Positions 17,165-26,106 of a stretch of DNA of 64,000 bases are shown here, one piece after another. The stretch is from UBA946 sp031550725. GTDB lineage: Bacteria > Bacillota > Clostridia > Oscillospirales > Ruminococcaceae. The stretch lies in assembly GCA_031550725.1 (NCBI GenBank), contig JAVBOH010000011.1, positions 1-64,000 of the forward strand, given 5' to 3'. The notes beneath the pieces are model-generated. The model was not told the DNA's origin and did not search any database. It saw nothing but the letters and a program-made list of their open reading frames with translations. A program made the translations under genes and the position numbers. Position 1 is the first letter of the stretch; each line of letters starts with the position of its first letter.

Positions 17165-18796
17165 TCACACATTTGTAAATTCACGCAGCATATTAAGTTT
17201 TTCAAGTGCGTAACCATTATCAATTGATTGTCTTGCAAGAGTTATACCATCTTCAATTGTATCAGCTTTTCCTGCACAATAAATTGCACATCCTGCATTA
17301 AGCAAAACAATGTCTCGTTTTGCACCCTGCTCTTTTCCTGATAAAATATCCAATGTTATCTGTGCATTTTGAAGTGGTGTACCACCTACAATTTCAGATT
17401 TTGGTGCAAGCTTAATACCATAATCGGATGGGTTTATATAATACTTTATTATCTTGTTGTCACGAAGTTCGCATACAGAGGTAAGTCCTGAAACAGACAC
17501 TTCATCAAGTCCGTCACCATAAACAATCATTGCACCCTTAACCCCTAAATTCATAAGCACCCTAGCCATAACCTCGAGAAGTTCTTCGTCATAAACACCA
17601 AGCAGAATATAATCGGACAGCGCAGGGTTTGAGAGCGGACCTAGGATATTAAACACCGTGCGAAGTCCCATTTCACGCCTTGCAGGCCCTACAAAACGCA
17701 TTGATGAATGAAAGCTTTGTGCAAATAAAAACGCTATGCCGTTTTCATTCATGCATTCAGAAGCACGAGTTGGCGTAAGTCCGATTTTTACTCCAAGTGC
17801 TTCAAGAACATCAGCGGCACCGCTTTTGCTTGATACACTTCTGTTGCCATGCTTTGCAACATTCAGTCCAGCTCCTGCAATAACAAATGATGCTGTTGTT
17901 GAAATATTGAATGTGCTTGCTAAATCTCCGCCAGTTCCAACAATATCAACAGCAGATTTCGCTGACTGTACAACAGATGCTTTTTTTCGCATTACCCTTG
18001 CAAAGCCTGTGATTTCCTCTATCGTTTCACCCTTACAGCGCAAAGCGGTTAAAAACGATGATATCTGTGCATCAGTTGCAGAGTCGGACATGATAATATT
18101 CATTGCGTCCTCTGCTTCCTGCTCGGTTAAATTAATGCCGTCAACAACTTTAGCAAGATATTTTTTTAAAGCAGTTCGGTTTTCCTTTGATAAATTTGCA
18201 TTAATACGCTCAATATTTTTTATATTTGCGCAGTCTGCTAAAAATGCAGAAATAATACTGTTTCCATATTCGGTAAGTACCGATTCAGGATGAAACTGCA
18301 CACCATATGTTGAATGTGTTTTATGCTTTACAGCCATTATTTGTCCGTCACTGTCAGATGCTATTACATCTAAGCAAGATGGCAAACTTTCTTTTTCAAT
18401 AATGAGTGAATGATATCTTGCAACGACAAGTTTTTGAGGTAATCCATTAAAAATCTCGCAGGAATTTTCAATGGATATTTCAGTTCCCTTGCCGTGCATT
18501 GGCTTATTTGCACGAATTATTTTTCCACCAAAAGCTTCGCCGATAGCTTGATGACCCAAACAAATTCCAAGTATCGGAATAATACCACTAAATTTTTTTA
18601 TTGCATCCACAGATATTCCTGCATCCTTTGGATAGCTAGGGCCTGGTGAAATAATCAATGCCTCCGGAGATAATTTTTCAATCTCATCTATCGTGATTTC
18701 ATCGTTTCGAACGACTTTAATCTCAGGATATATCGAGCCGATTTGCTGATATAAATTATAAGTAAAACTATCATAATTATCAATTAAAAGTATCAT
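17165..18796 (-). CDS. trpGD: Bifunctional anthranilate synthase glutamine amidotransferase / anthranilate phosphoribosyltransferase
   Basis: 543 residues, a fusion of TrpG and TrpD. Residues 1 to about 190 are a class I amidotransferase: nucleophile C79 in GICLGHQAIGEAFGG, and the His-Glu pair in GVQFHPES. Residues about 205-543 are TrpD, with the KHGNRSVSSKSGAADVLEALG signature represented by GNRSVSSKSGAADVLEALG and the GTGGD pyrophosphate loop. TrpG supplies ammonia to TrpE; TrpD transfers phosphoribose to anthranilate. The same fusion occurs in enteric bacteria and some Firmicutes. It follows trpE by 18 bases. Confidence 0.96.
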   Translation of the reverse strand: MILLIDNYDSFTYNLYQQIGSIYPEIKVVRNDEITIDEIEKLSPEALIISPGPSYPKDAGISVDAIKKFSGIIPILGICLGHQAIGEAFGGKIIRANKPMHGKGTEISIENSCEIFNGLPQKLVVARYHSLIIEKESLPSCLDVIASDSDGQIMAVKHKTHSTYGVQFHPESVLTEYGNSIISAFLADCANIKNIERINANLSKENRTALKKYLAKVVDGINLTEQEAEDAMNIIMSDSATDAQISSFLTALRCKGETIEEITGFARVMRKKASVVQSAKSAVDIVGTGGDLASTFNISTTASFVIAGAGLNVAKHGNRSVSSKSGAADVLEALGVKIGLTPTRASECMNENGIAFLFAQSFHSSMRFVGPARREMGLRTVFNILGPLSNPALSDYILLGVYDEELLEVMARVLMNLGVKGAMIVYGDGLDEVSVSGLTSVCELRDNKIIKYYINPSDYGIKLAPKSEIVGGTPLQNAQITLDILSGKEQGAKRDIVLLNAGCAIYCAGKADTIEDGITLARQSIDNGYALEKLNMLREFTNV

Positions 18797-18814
18797 GTCT
18801 TTCTCCTATTAAAG

Positions 18815-20287
18815 TTAAATTTTAGCCGCTTCGGTAATTGCATTTATAACTGCTTGTGCTTTCTTTTTTGTTTCCTCATATTCATTTTCGGGAACACTGT
18901 CATAAACAATTCCTGCACCTGCCTGAACATATGCCTTGTCGTTCTTAAACAGCACTGTGCGTATTGCAATGCAAGTATCAATATTCCCTGTGAATGTTAA
19001 ATATCCAACCATACCGCCATATAAACCACGCTTATGCTTTTCCAATGTGTCAATGATTTCCATTGCCTTAACCTTTGGTGCTCCGGAAAGAGTTCCCGCA
19101 GGAAGTACCGACATCAACGCATCAAGTGCAGTTTTATCGTCATCAAGAATGCCCTCAACATCCGAAACCAAATGCATAACCTTTGAATAGCGTTCAACAC
19201 GCATAAAATCTGTTACACTAACACTTCCAAATTTGCATACCTTACCGATATCATTTCGTCCTAAATCTACAAGCATGGTATGTTCAGCACGTTCTTTTTC
19301 ATCATTAAGCAACTGATTTTCCAAGCTTTTATCTTCCTGCTCGGTTAGTCCTCTGCCAATAGTTCCTGCAATCGGACGAGTACATACCTGCTTTTTTGTA
19401 ACACTTACAAGCTTTTCTGGGGATGCTCCTGCAACACAATAATCATTATTTTCAAAATAATATAAATATGGCGATGGATTAGTTGAGCGCAGCATTCGAT
19501 ACACATTAAAAGGTGACGGCGGATTGTCAATTTCAAACCGCTGCGAAAGCACAACCTGTGATATATCACCATTCACGATATGCTCCTTTGCGGCGTTTAC
19601 CATTCCAATGAATTCATCCTTTGTTGACGACGAATTAACTATCATCTCCCCACTTGAATTTGTATCGGATTTATCAAGCAAAGGCAATGTATTAAGCACC
19701 TTAGCTATTTCTCGAGTTTTATGTATACACTTGTCATACATTTCATCAATATCATCATATTTATGAATGTTCAATATAATTATCGCCTTGTTTGTAAGGT
19801 GGTCATATGCGATAATTTCATCATACAAAAACATATTTGCATCAGGCATTTTCAGGTCATCACCTGGTATATTTGTCAGTTTTTTTTCAATGGAACGGAT
19901 TGTATCATATCCAAAATAACCCATCAGACCGCCTGTCAGCTTTGGCTTATCAGAGAATACAGGTGATTTATACTTTTTCAGTATCCCATTAAAAAGCTCC
20001 ACAGGATTTTTATAATCTAAAACTTCTGTGCCATTTTCATCAATAATATATGACTTATCCCCAATCACTTTTATTTCGGTTTTGGGGTTAATGCCGATGA
20101 ATGAATATCTTCCCCATTGCTCTGCATTATCAACACTTTCAAGTATAAAACAATTTTTATACTTACCTTTTAGCGATGCGAACAGTCTGACAGGAGTTGA
20201 ACTATCAATCAGCATTTCATAAAATACCGGTACAATTGTATAGTCATTCAACAATTCTTTTACTTCTTCTTTATTTGGATATAACAT
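18815..20287 (-). CDS. trpE: Anthranilate synthase component I
   Basis: 490 residues, normal length. It turns chorismate into anthranilate using ammonia from the TrpG domain encoded next. The chorismate-binding core is intact (SPEKLVSVTKKQVCTRPIAGTIGRG, NEKERAEHTMLVDLGRND in shortened form, LPAGTLSGAPK). The N-terminal region holds a FILES segment corresponding to the LLES tryptophan-feedback motif, so feedback inhibition is likely retained. AAAGGCGG precedes the ATG. First gene of the operon, 35 bases after the T-box terminator. Confidence 0.96.
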   Translation of the reverse strand: MLYPNKEEVKELLNDYTIVPVFYEMLIDSSTPVRLFASLKGKYKNCFILESVDNAEQWGRYSFIGINPKTEIKVIGDKSYIIDENGTEVLDYKNPVELFNGILKKYKSPVFSDKPKLTGGLMGYFGYDTIRSIEKKLTNIPGDDLKMPDANMFLYDEIIAYDHLTNKAIIILNIHKYDDIDEMYDKCIHKTREIAKVLNTLPLLDKSDTNSSGEMIVNSSSTKDEFIGMVNAAKEHIVNGDISQVVLSQRFEIDNPPSPFNVYRMLRSTNPSPYLYYFENNDYCVAGASPEKLVSVTKKQVCTRPIAGTIGRGLTEQEDKSLENQLLNDEKERAEHTMLVDLGRNDIGKVCKFGSVSVTDFMRVERYSKVMHLVSDVEGILDDDKTALDALMSVLPAGTLSGAPKVKAMEIIDTLEKHKRGLYGGMVGYLTFTGNIDTCIAIRTVLFKNDKAYVQAGAGIVYDSVPENEYEETKKKAQAVINAITEAAKI

Positions 20288-20321
20288 AATTTATCCGCCT
20301 TTCAAAAATAATATACAAAAC

Positions 20322-20690
20322 AAAAAGAGGTTTACCGTTCCAATCATTATAGAAAATTTCTACAATGATTGGGACGATAAACCTCGTGGTGCCACCCAAT
20401 TTTATGGACGCAAAAAAATAAATGCAATCCACCTCTTTCAAGTACAAACCACTAAAGCTATACTAAAATAAAGCAAATCACACATCAGATTTACATAAAT
20501 CAAGTACGCCGCAATAACGGTTATACCCTATCCAATTAACGCAGGAAACACGTCGCAGACTACTCAAGTACATTATACTTTTTTGCCCTTGCTTCTCACA
20601 AATCCATTCACAATTACCGTTATGACCCAACTCACACCAAATGTCAGGCTCTCTGATTCATCGATATAACTGCTACTTACCTTTGCTCAA
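20322..20690 (-). promoter_or_regulatory. T-box leader (tRNA-Trp responsive) of the trp operon
   Basis: Read on the minus strand. The core T-box sequence GGGTGGCACCACGAG is at 20383-20397. Stem I landmarks are AAGTAG, CAGAGAGC and TTGGTGTGAG (about 20630-20690), and the specifier stretch GAATGGA contains the Trp codon UGG at 20604-20606. A strong terminator hairpin (20327-20385) ends in five U residues. The 5' part of its stem overlaps the T-box, so antiterminator and terminator exclude each other. Uncharged tRNA-Trp would favour read-through into trpE. The rule is well known for the class; its application here is from sequence. Confidence 0.93.
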
Positions 20691-20717
20691 CGAATTTATC
20701 AATATTAAATTATTTAT

Positions 20718-20746
20718 ATTATATTCCCATTTATTGTTTTTGTCAA
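20718..20746 (-). promoter_or_regulatory. Consensus sigma-A promoter of the trp operon
   Basis: A perfect TTGACA (20741-20746) and a perfect TATAAT (20718-20723) are 17 bases apart on the minus strand, about 30 bases upstream of T-box stem I. Such a strong promoter suggests that control rests on the T-box. Confidence 0.92.
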
Positions 20747-20760
20747 GCTACATTTGTATT

Positions 20761-21120
20761 TTTGTAGCATATTACAATTTAAACTTACCATACACATTAA
20801 ATAAGTAACACATTAACCAAATTTGCATCTCACCTAAACAAATACAACCCATAATTATTTGCCTGTATTAGACTTATTTTCATGTTATTACATACCATGA
20901 AGTTCATACATAAAGTCGTCACTGACATAGGTGACGGCATAAAATTATGCCATATGATTTTATTGATGAGGTTGTTTTCGCTGTTACCAACGTAAATATA
21001 AGATTCGAGGGGGTATGTTTTGTATTAATTCCGTGGCATATTTCGTGTCATATAGGTTAAAAAGCAGGTGCTAAAATGGTTATTTTTAGTATTTATTAAA
21101 CATTTATTTTTGTGTTTTGA
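20761..21120. other. Intergenic region without a recognisable gene
   Basis: About 360 bases between the trp promoter and the HxlR gene's terminator. Two adjacent small palindromes are visible: CGTCAC/GTGACG (20917-20922 with 20931-20936) and GGCATAA/TTATGCC (20936-20942 with 20945-20951). No coding frame with a ribosome site was found. Confidence 0.4.
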
Positions 21121-21123
21121 CAT

Positions 21124-21168
21124 AAAAAAACGCTTACCTACGTGTTTCACGTATATAAGCGGTTTTTA
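21124..21168. terminator. Bidirectional terminator downstream of the HxlR gene
   Basis: CGCTTA/TAAGCG (21131-21136, 21156-21161) with an inner TACGTG/CACGTA pair (21139-21144, 21148-21153). On the minus strand TTTTTTT follows; on the plus strand GTTTTTATTTT. It ends the HxlR transcript. Confidence 0.75.
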
Positions 21169-21254
21169 TTTTGGCTATGAACTTGATTGTTGATACAATT
21201 TCATAGCGTAGACTTTTCGTATCGTAATACAGTTCAAGCCCTGATAAAATCAGA

Positions 21255-21587
21255 CTATTTTTGATTATTTTGGTATTTAATATATTTAACTCCCCAGTCA
21301 CAAATACTGTCTAAAACTGGTTGAAATTCTTTGCCAATCTCACTCAAAGTATATTCAACCTTTGGTGGAATTTGCATATATTCAGTTCTGATAATCATTC
21401 CTTCAGCCTCAAGTATTTTAAGTTGATTTGACAAGGTTGCATGTGTCATTTTAGGCATTTTTCTTTGAAGCTCATTAAATCGAAGTGTGTTTTCACTTAA
21501 AAAGTGCATGATAAGAATAGCCCATTTCCCTTGAATTATTCTTTGTGCAGTTGTAAACGGACATATATTTTCTTTTGCGTTTTCCAT
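21255..21587 (-). CDS. HxlR-family winged helix transcriptional regulator
   Basis: 110 residues, one winged-helix domain of the HxlR/YodB type. The family pattern is clear: CPFTTAQRIIQGKWAILIMHFL at the start, RFNELQRKMPKMTHATLSNQLKILEAEG as recognition helix region (shown here only as its position, residues about 43-70), and VEYTLSEIG as the wing. The N-terminal cysteine is the redox or electrophile sensor in several relatives. AAGGAG lies nine bases before the ATG at 21587. It is divergent from two flavodoxin-like reductase genes, the usual arrangement for quinone- or aldehyde-responsive HxlR regulators, so control of that operon is likely. Confidence 0.88.
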   Translation of the reverse strand: MENAKENICPFTTAQRIIQGKWAILIMHFLSENTLRFNELQRKMPKMTHATLSNQLKILEAEGMIIRTEYMQIPPKVEYTLSEIGKEFQPVLDSICDWGVKYIKYQNNQK

Positions 21588-21644
21588 GTAAATCTTACTC
21601 CTTATGGTATGTTTCATGATACTTAGTATATTTAATAATCGTAC

Positions 21645-21677
21645 TTGACTATTTCAATTACGGTATATATAATTGAA
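21645..21677 (+). promoter_or_regulatory. Promoter with overlapping palindrome, likely HxlR operator
   Basis: TTGACT (21645-21650) and TATAAT (21668-21673), 17 bases apart, form the rightward promoter of the reductase operon. The inverted repeat TTCAATTA (21653-21660) / TAATTGAA (21670-21677) covers the spacer and -10, an ideal place for a repressor dimer. Confidence 0.65.
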
Positions 21678-21750
21678 CTATGATAATTTAATTACTATTA
21701 TATCATACCTAGAGAGAATAATCAATATATTTATTAAGGAGAAGTTTTTT

Positions 21751-22386
21751 ATGAAGGCAATTGCTATTAACGGAAGTCCAAGAAAAAACTGGAACACTGA
21801 AATATTACTTAAAGAGGCACTTCGTGGTGCAGAATCAGTAGGTGCTGAAACAAAATTAATTCAGTTATATGATCTCAATTACACTGGCTGTAAAAGTTGT
21901 TTTGGGTGCAAAAGAAAAGGTATGGCATCATGTCATTGCATAGTAAAGGATGAGTTATCACCTATCCTAGACGAAATTTTAGAAGCAGATGCTGTATTTC
22001 TTGGCTCTCCAATTTATTTTGGAAGTGTAACAGGTCAGATGGTTAGTTTCCTTGAAAGACTTCAGTTCCCACTGTTTACATATGATGATTACAAAAGTAT
22101 TTTTGACGGCAAAGTTAATGCAGCGTTCTTCTACACAATGAATGCTCCAGATGAATATTATAAGGGTGGCATGGAAGCTGCTTTAAAGGTTAATATCGGC
22201 ACGCTAAACTTTTTAGGTGGTGAAGTTTTAACATATAGCAGCTGCGACACATATCAGTTTGATGATTATTCAAAATATCATGCTGCTGTTTTTGATGAGG
22301 TACATAAACGCAAAGTTAAAGATGAGCAATTTCCTAAGGATATGCAGGCTGCATTTGAAATTGGTGCCAGACTTGTGAGGGAATAA
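21751..22386 (+). CDS. Flavodoxin-like NAD(P)H-dependent oxidoreductase
   Basis: 211 residues from the ATG at 21751 (AAGGAG upstream). The opening AIAINGSPRKNWNTEILL is the FMN phosphate loop of the NADPH-dependent FMN reductase fold. CKSCFGCKRKG (residues about 45-55) is the cysteine pair common in clostridial iron-sulfur flavoprotein relatives, and LGSPIYFGSVTGQMVSFLERL is the second flavin loop. A quinone or azo-type reductase activity is plausible. It is followed five bases later by a second gene of the same superfamily, and the pair is divergent from an HxlR regulator. Confidence 0.82.
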   Translation: MKAIAINGSPRKNWNTEILLKEALRGAESVGAETKLIQLYDLNYTGCKSCFGCKRKGMASCHCIVKDELSPILDEILEADAVFLGSPIYFGSVTGQMVSFLERLQFPLFTYDDYKSIFDGKVNAAFFYTMNAPDEYYKGGMEAALKVNIGTLNFLGGEVLTYSSCDTYQFDDYSKYHAAVFDEVHKRKVKDEQFPKDMQAAFEIGARLVRE

Positions 22387-22391
22387 GATAA

Positions 22392-22907
22392 ATGAAGAAT
22401 ATATTAATTCTAAATGGTGCAGCAAGAAAAAACGGCAGCACTGCAAAGCTGATTGATGCATTTACAGAGGGTGCGAAAAGCAAAGGACACAGCATGGAAT
22501 CCTTTTATCTGCAAACTATGAATATCAATGGATGTCTTGGCTGCAACGGATGTCATAATTCATCTAAGGGATGTGAAAATCCATGTGTGCAGAATGATGA
22601 CATGGAGCAGATTTACAAAGCTATTAACAAAGCTGATGTAGTTGTATTTGCATCACCTGTGTATTTCTGGAACATAACTGGTGCGCTGAAAACTGCAACC
22701 GACCGTTTATATGCGAGCTGCAGCAATCTTGGGCTAAAGGATTTCCGAAAGGAAAGTGTTTTAATAATGACAGCAGGTTCAATTGATTACAGCAGTGCAT
22801 TAAACTGGTATAAAGGTTTTGAAACTAACTTAGGTTGGAAAAACCTTGGTACTGTATTGGGGCATGAAAAAATACAAGAAGCAAAAAAACTTGGAATGAA
22901 TATATAA
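22392..22907 (+). CDS. Flavodoxin family protein
   Basis: 171 residues. The fold pattern equals that of the preceding gene: LILNGAARKNGSTAKLI (FMN loop), CLGCNGCHNSSKGCENPC (a cysteine-rich loop with five cysteines) and FASPVYFWNITGALKTATDR. The two proteins differ enough to be separate members rather than a fresh duplication. GAGGGA stands ten bases before the ATG. It is the last intact chromosomal gene before the prophage remnant, whose recombinase ends 16 bases away. Confidence 0.82.
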   Translation: MKNILILNGAARKNGSTAKLIDAFTEGAKSKGHSMESFYLQTMNINGCLGCNGCHNSSKGCENPCVQNDDMEQIYKAINKADVVVFASPVYFWNITGALKTATDRLYASCSNLGLKDFRKESVLIMTAGSIDYSSALNWYKGFETNLGWKNLGTVLGHEKIQEAKKLGMNI

Positions 22908-22922
22908 AAAATAATCTTACAA

Positions 22923-24512
22923 TTATGTCTCCCCCTCAACCTCCATCCCATCCCTAAATCTAAACACCAACCTCCCACCATCATAAACCGTAACCGACTC
23001 AACCAAAGCACACCAAAGTTCCTCATCAAACTCAGTCAAAAGTTCATCACGTGACTTAAGCTCTGAAATAAAATTCTCAATCAACCCACGCTTAGTCCTG
23101 CGTTCGAGAAGTTCGGTATCAAGTACAGCAAGTCTGTTCTTAGCATTTTCAAACCGAGAGGCTAAGCTGTTGTATCGGAGCTCATATTCATGCTGATCAA
23201 GAGCAGTACTTGCGTTTTCAAGGATACATTTATTGATGAGTTCAAGTGAAATATCACGCTCATTTTCAAGTTCAGCATATTCAATTTCAAGAGCTGATGT
23301 ATCAGTAACCGTTGAAATAATTTCTGTAAGGTTTGAAATAATTTCATCTTTATCCTCAATTAACTTGTTGAACACCTTGATAAACGGAGCTTTCAAGTCA
23401 CCATCATAAATATGAGGGGTAGTGCATTTCTTGTCACCTGAATATTTAGCATTGCACCTCCAAATAATTTTACGATATATGCTGTTAGAGTGCCAAACTT
23501 TGCTTCCATAAAAACTACCACACTCGCCACACTTTATTTTACCAGTAAAGCAATCCTTACCACTTATATATCCATTCAAACCCTGCCTGCGTTTAAATTC
23601 AGTTTGAGCAAGCTCAAAAATCTCAGTAGTAATTATTGCAGGATGACTGTTCTCAACAAAATATTGAGGAACTTCTCCCTCATTAACTTTCTGCTTCTTC
23701 GTTAAAAAGTCTACTGTAAATGTTTTTTGCAATATTGCCGAGCCAGTATATTTCTCATTTTTAAGCATACTAGCAACTGTTGATGTCTGCCATACTTTCA
23801 TTTGTCGAGGTGTCGGAATACCTTGTTCAGTCAAATACTTTGCTATGTATGACGGTGTTTTCCCATCAAGAAACATTTTGAAAATGAGCCTAACAATTTC
23901 AGCTTCTTTTTCTACAATCTTAGGCTGACCATCATCACCTTTCTCATATCCAAGAAAATTCTTGTATGGCATACTGACTTTACCGTCAGCAAATCGCTTG
24001 CGTTGACCCCACGTCACGTTTTCAGAAATACTGCGACTTTCTTCTTGAGCAAGTGATGACATAATCGTAATAAGTAGTTCACCCTTAGAATCCATGGTGT
24101 AGATATTTTCTTTCTCAAAGAATACTTCTACACCTTTTTCTTTTAGCTGACGGACAGTCGTAAGCGTATCAACCGTATTCCTTGCAAACCTGCTTACAGA
24201 CTTAGTAATAATCAAATCAATCTTACCACTCAAAGCGTCCGAAATCATTCGGTTAAAACCATCACGATGCTTGGTTGTAGTTGCCGAAATACCCTCATCA
24301 GCATAAACTTCAACGAAGTTCCAAGCAGGGTTTGACTTGATATGCCGAGTATAATAATCCACCTGAGCTTCATAGCTCGTAAGCTGTTCCTCGCTGTCGG
24401 TTGAAACTCTAGCGTATGCTGCAACCCTTTTGTTTTCTGTACGCTCCACATGTTTTGACGCAAGCCTCCCAATCGAAGCTGGAATAACCGTTACTGCTCT
24501 TGCTGTCTGCAT
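22923..24512 (-). CDS. Large serine recombinase (second copy)
   Basis: 529 residues from the ATG at 24512 (GAGAGGAG eight bases upstream). Domains: resolvase catalytic domain with the serine in YARVSTDSEEQ and SRFARNT; a recombinase domain (about 200-310); a zinc ribbon with CGECG and a second Cys pair; then a long coiled coil and a short C-terminal beta segment. These enzymes integrate or excise elements by two-base staggered cuts. The gene lies at the element's left edge, as integrases do. Its first 34 codons overlap the end of the other recombinase gene in a different frame. Confidence 0.92.
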   Translation of the reverse strand: MQTARAVTVIPASIGRLASKHVERTENKRVAAYARVSTDSEEQLTSYEAQVDYYTRHIKSNPAWNFVEVYADEGISATTTKHRDGFNRMISDALSGKIDLIITKSVSRFARNTVDTLTTVRQLKEKGVEVFFEKENIYTMDSKGELLITIMSSLAQEESRSISENVTWGQRKRFADGKVSMPYKNFLGYEKGDDGQPKIVEKEAEIVRLIFKMFLDGKTPSYIAKYLTEQGIPTPRQMKVWQTSTVASMLKNEKYTGSAILQKTFTVDFLTKKQKVNEGEVPQYFVENSHPAIITTEIFELAQTEFKRRQGLNGYISGKDCFTGKIKCGECGSFYGSKVWHSNSIYRKIIWRCNAKYSGDKKCTTPHIYDGDLKAPFIKVFNKLIEDKDEIISNLTEIISTVTDTSALEIEYAELENERDISLELINKCILENASTALDQHEYELRYNSLASRFENAKNRLAVLDTELLERRTKRGLIENFISELKSRDELLTEFDEELWCALVESVTVYDGGRLVFRFRDGMEVEGET

Positions 24513-25782
24513 AAATTTTACTCCTCTCAAAATATTCAAGCTGTTGCTTACGAGCCTTATCTCGCATATCATCCGTCCAACTATCTCTGCGTGATTTATC
24601 CTGCCATTCTCTTGCGATTTTACTACCATCACTTAAATGGAATACCAGCTTATTAAACTCAGGCACATAAATATCTGTAACCTCACCATTAATTTTATCA
24701 ATAAAATCAAGTATAACTTTTTCAGGTATCTGCTTTGTATGGCAAGCTGATTTACCTTTTTCTAGATATGTTGAACAGTTCCAAGCAACCTCAGTTTTAG
24801 AAACTTTTCGCTTGTAGTTCTTGCCACAAAGCGAACAATGTATCTTGCCAGTCAAGGTGTATGGCTCTAAAACAATTGCTCCCTCATTCATATCACGCAT
24901 AACACGAAGTCGTTCTTGAACTTTATTGTATGTATCAATATCAATAATAGCAGGATGTGTATTTTCAGCATAATATTGTGGTAATTCACCTCTGTTCCGA
25001 GCAACCTTTTTCGTAAGATGGTCAACAGAATAGTCTTTCTGAAGTAATGCATTTCCAGTATACTTTTCATTATGAAGCATATTAGAAACACGCCCATGCG
25101 TCCATTTGCACTTGAAATATGTTTTAACTCCCATATTATTGAGCTTTTCAGCAATCTGATTAGTACCCATCCCATCAAGATAATCGGTAAAAACCATTCT
25201 AACAATTTCGGCTTGCTTCGGATTAATAACAATACCTTTTTTACTGATATTGTACCCATAAAGCATACGCAGATTAACAAGTTCACCATTTTGAAAACGC
25301 TTGCGAATTCGCCACTTGCAGTTTTCACTTACAGACAAGCTTTCCTCTTGAGCAAATGAAGCGAGAATTGTAAGCATAAGCTCACCATCACCACTCATCG
25401 AATGAATATGTTCACGCTCAAAATATACGTCAATACCAAGCTCTTTAAGTTCACGAACTGTTTCAAGAAGAATAACTGTATTTCTAGCAAATCTTGAAAT
25501 TGACTTCGTAAGAACAATATCAATTTTTCCAGCATGGCAATCTTCAATCAAACGCTTGAATTCAGCACGAGTATCCTTTGTACCAGTTATGCCCTCATCA
25601 GCATAAACGCCAACATATTCCCAGCCACTATTCTTTTGTATCAAATCGCTGTAGTAGCTAACTTGAGCAGAAAGTGAATGGTGCATTGCGTCCTTATCTG
25701 ATGAAACTCGAGCGTAAGCACAAACACGCTTTTTAGTCGGAAGCTTTGGAATACTCGGTATAATTTTAACGCTTTTCTGCAT
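24409..25782 (-). CDS. Large serine recombinase (first copy)
   Basis: 457 residues. The nucleophile is S27 in YARVSSDKD; SRFARNT and FAQEESLSVSENCKW follow, then a recombinase domain and a Cys zinc ribbon (CSLCGKNY). It is shorter than its neighbour and lacks a long coiled coil. AGGAGG is seven bases before the ATG. Paired recombinases of this type often act together in Clostridia elements. A promoter candidate, TTGCTG and TATACT 17 bases apart, lies about 35 bases upstream of the start. Its end overlaps the next recombinase by 104 bases. Confidence 0.92.
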   Translation of the reverse strand: MQKSVKIIPSIPKLPTKKRVCAYARVSSDKDAMHHSLSAQVSYYSDLIQKNSGWEYVGVYADEGITGTKDTRAEFKRLIEDCHAGKIDIVLTKSISRFARNTVILLETVRELKELGIDVYFEREHIHSMSGDGELMLTILASFAQEESLSVSENCKWRIRKRFQNGELVNLRMLYGYNISKKGIVINPKQAEIVRMVFTDYLDGMGTNQIAEKLNNMGVKTYFKCKWTHGRVSNMLHNEKYTGNALLQKDYSVDHLTKKVARNRGELPQYYAENTHPAIIDIDTYNKVQERLRVMRDMNEGAIVLEPYTLTGKIHCSLCGKNYKRKVSKTEVAWNCSTYLEKGKSACHTKQIPEKVILDFIDKINGEVTDIYVPEFNKLVFHLSDGSKIAREWQDKSRRDSWTDDMRDKARKQQLEYFERSKIYADSKSSNGYSSFDWEACVKTCGAYRKQKGCSIR

Positions 25783-25941
25783 TTACTGACCTCCTTTTTC
25801 ATGTACAGTATACCTCTGAAAAAGGCTGTCAGCAAGCGATTTTTCAAAGTTATACTTAAACTTTTTTCGCTTAAAATTTGTCGTTCTAACTCCATCGCTA
25901 ATCGTTCTCCAGAGAACTGCTCAGTCGTGATAACGACAATT

Positions 25942-26106
25942 TTAATGCTTCAAAACGTTCGCCAAAATTGGTTGATATTTTTGCTTTAGAATTGTATCAA
26001 TTGTGTGGTACTCTTTCTCGGAAATTATATTGTTATCAAGCATATTTTTAACGATAGAAACCGAAATCCTATACCGTTTTTCATTCTCAAACTGCAGCTT
26101 TGTCAT
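25942..26106 (-). CDS. SHOCT-like small protein upstream of the recombinases
   Basis: 54 residues in a frame too short for usual listings. The core KNMLDNNIISEKEYHTIDT is the SHOCT pattern of a short helix, a loop with an acidic residue, and a second helix, followed by a KYQPILANVL tail. I recall similar 50-60 residue proteins next to such recombinases in gut Firmicutes elements, where they may serve as accessory or directionality factors; that role is inference. The start overlaps the end of the zinc/HTH gene by 20 bases, and GGTGGGG serves as the ribosome site. Confidence 0.65.
   Translation of the reverse strand: MTKLQFENEKRYRISVSIVKNMLDNNIISEKEYHTIDTILKQKYQPILANVLKH

Noticed and set aside
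25641..25895. 84-codon frame starting MELERQ upstream of the first recombinase
   Set aside because: It runs through the promoter and into the recombinase gene in another frame and has no convincing ribosome site.
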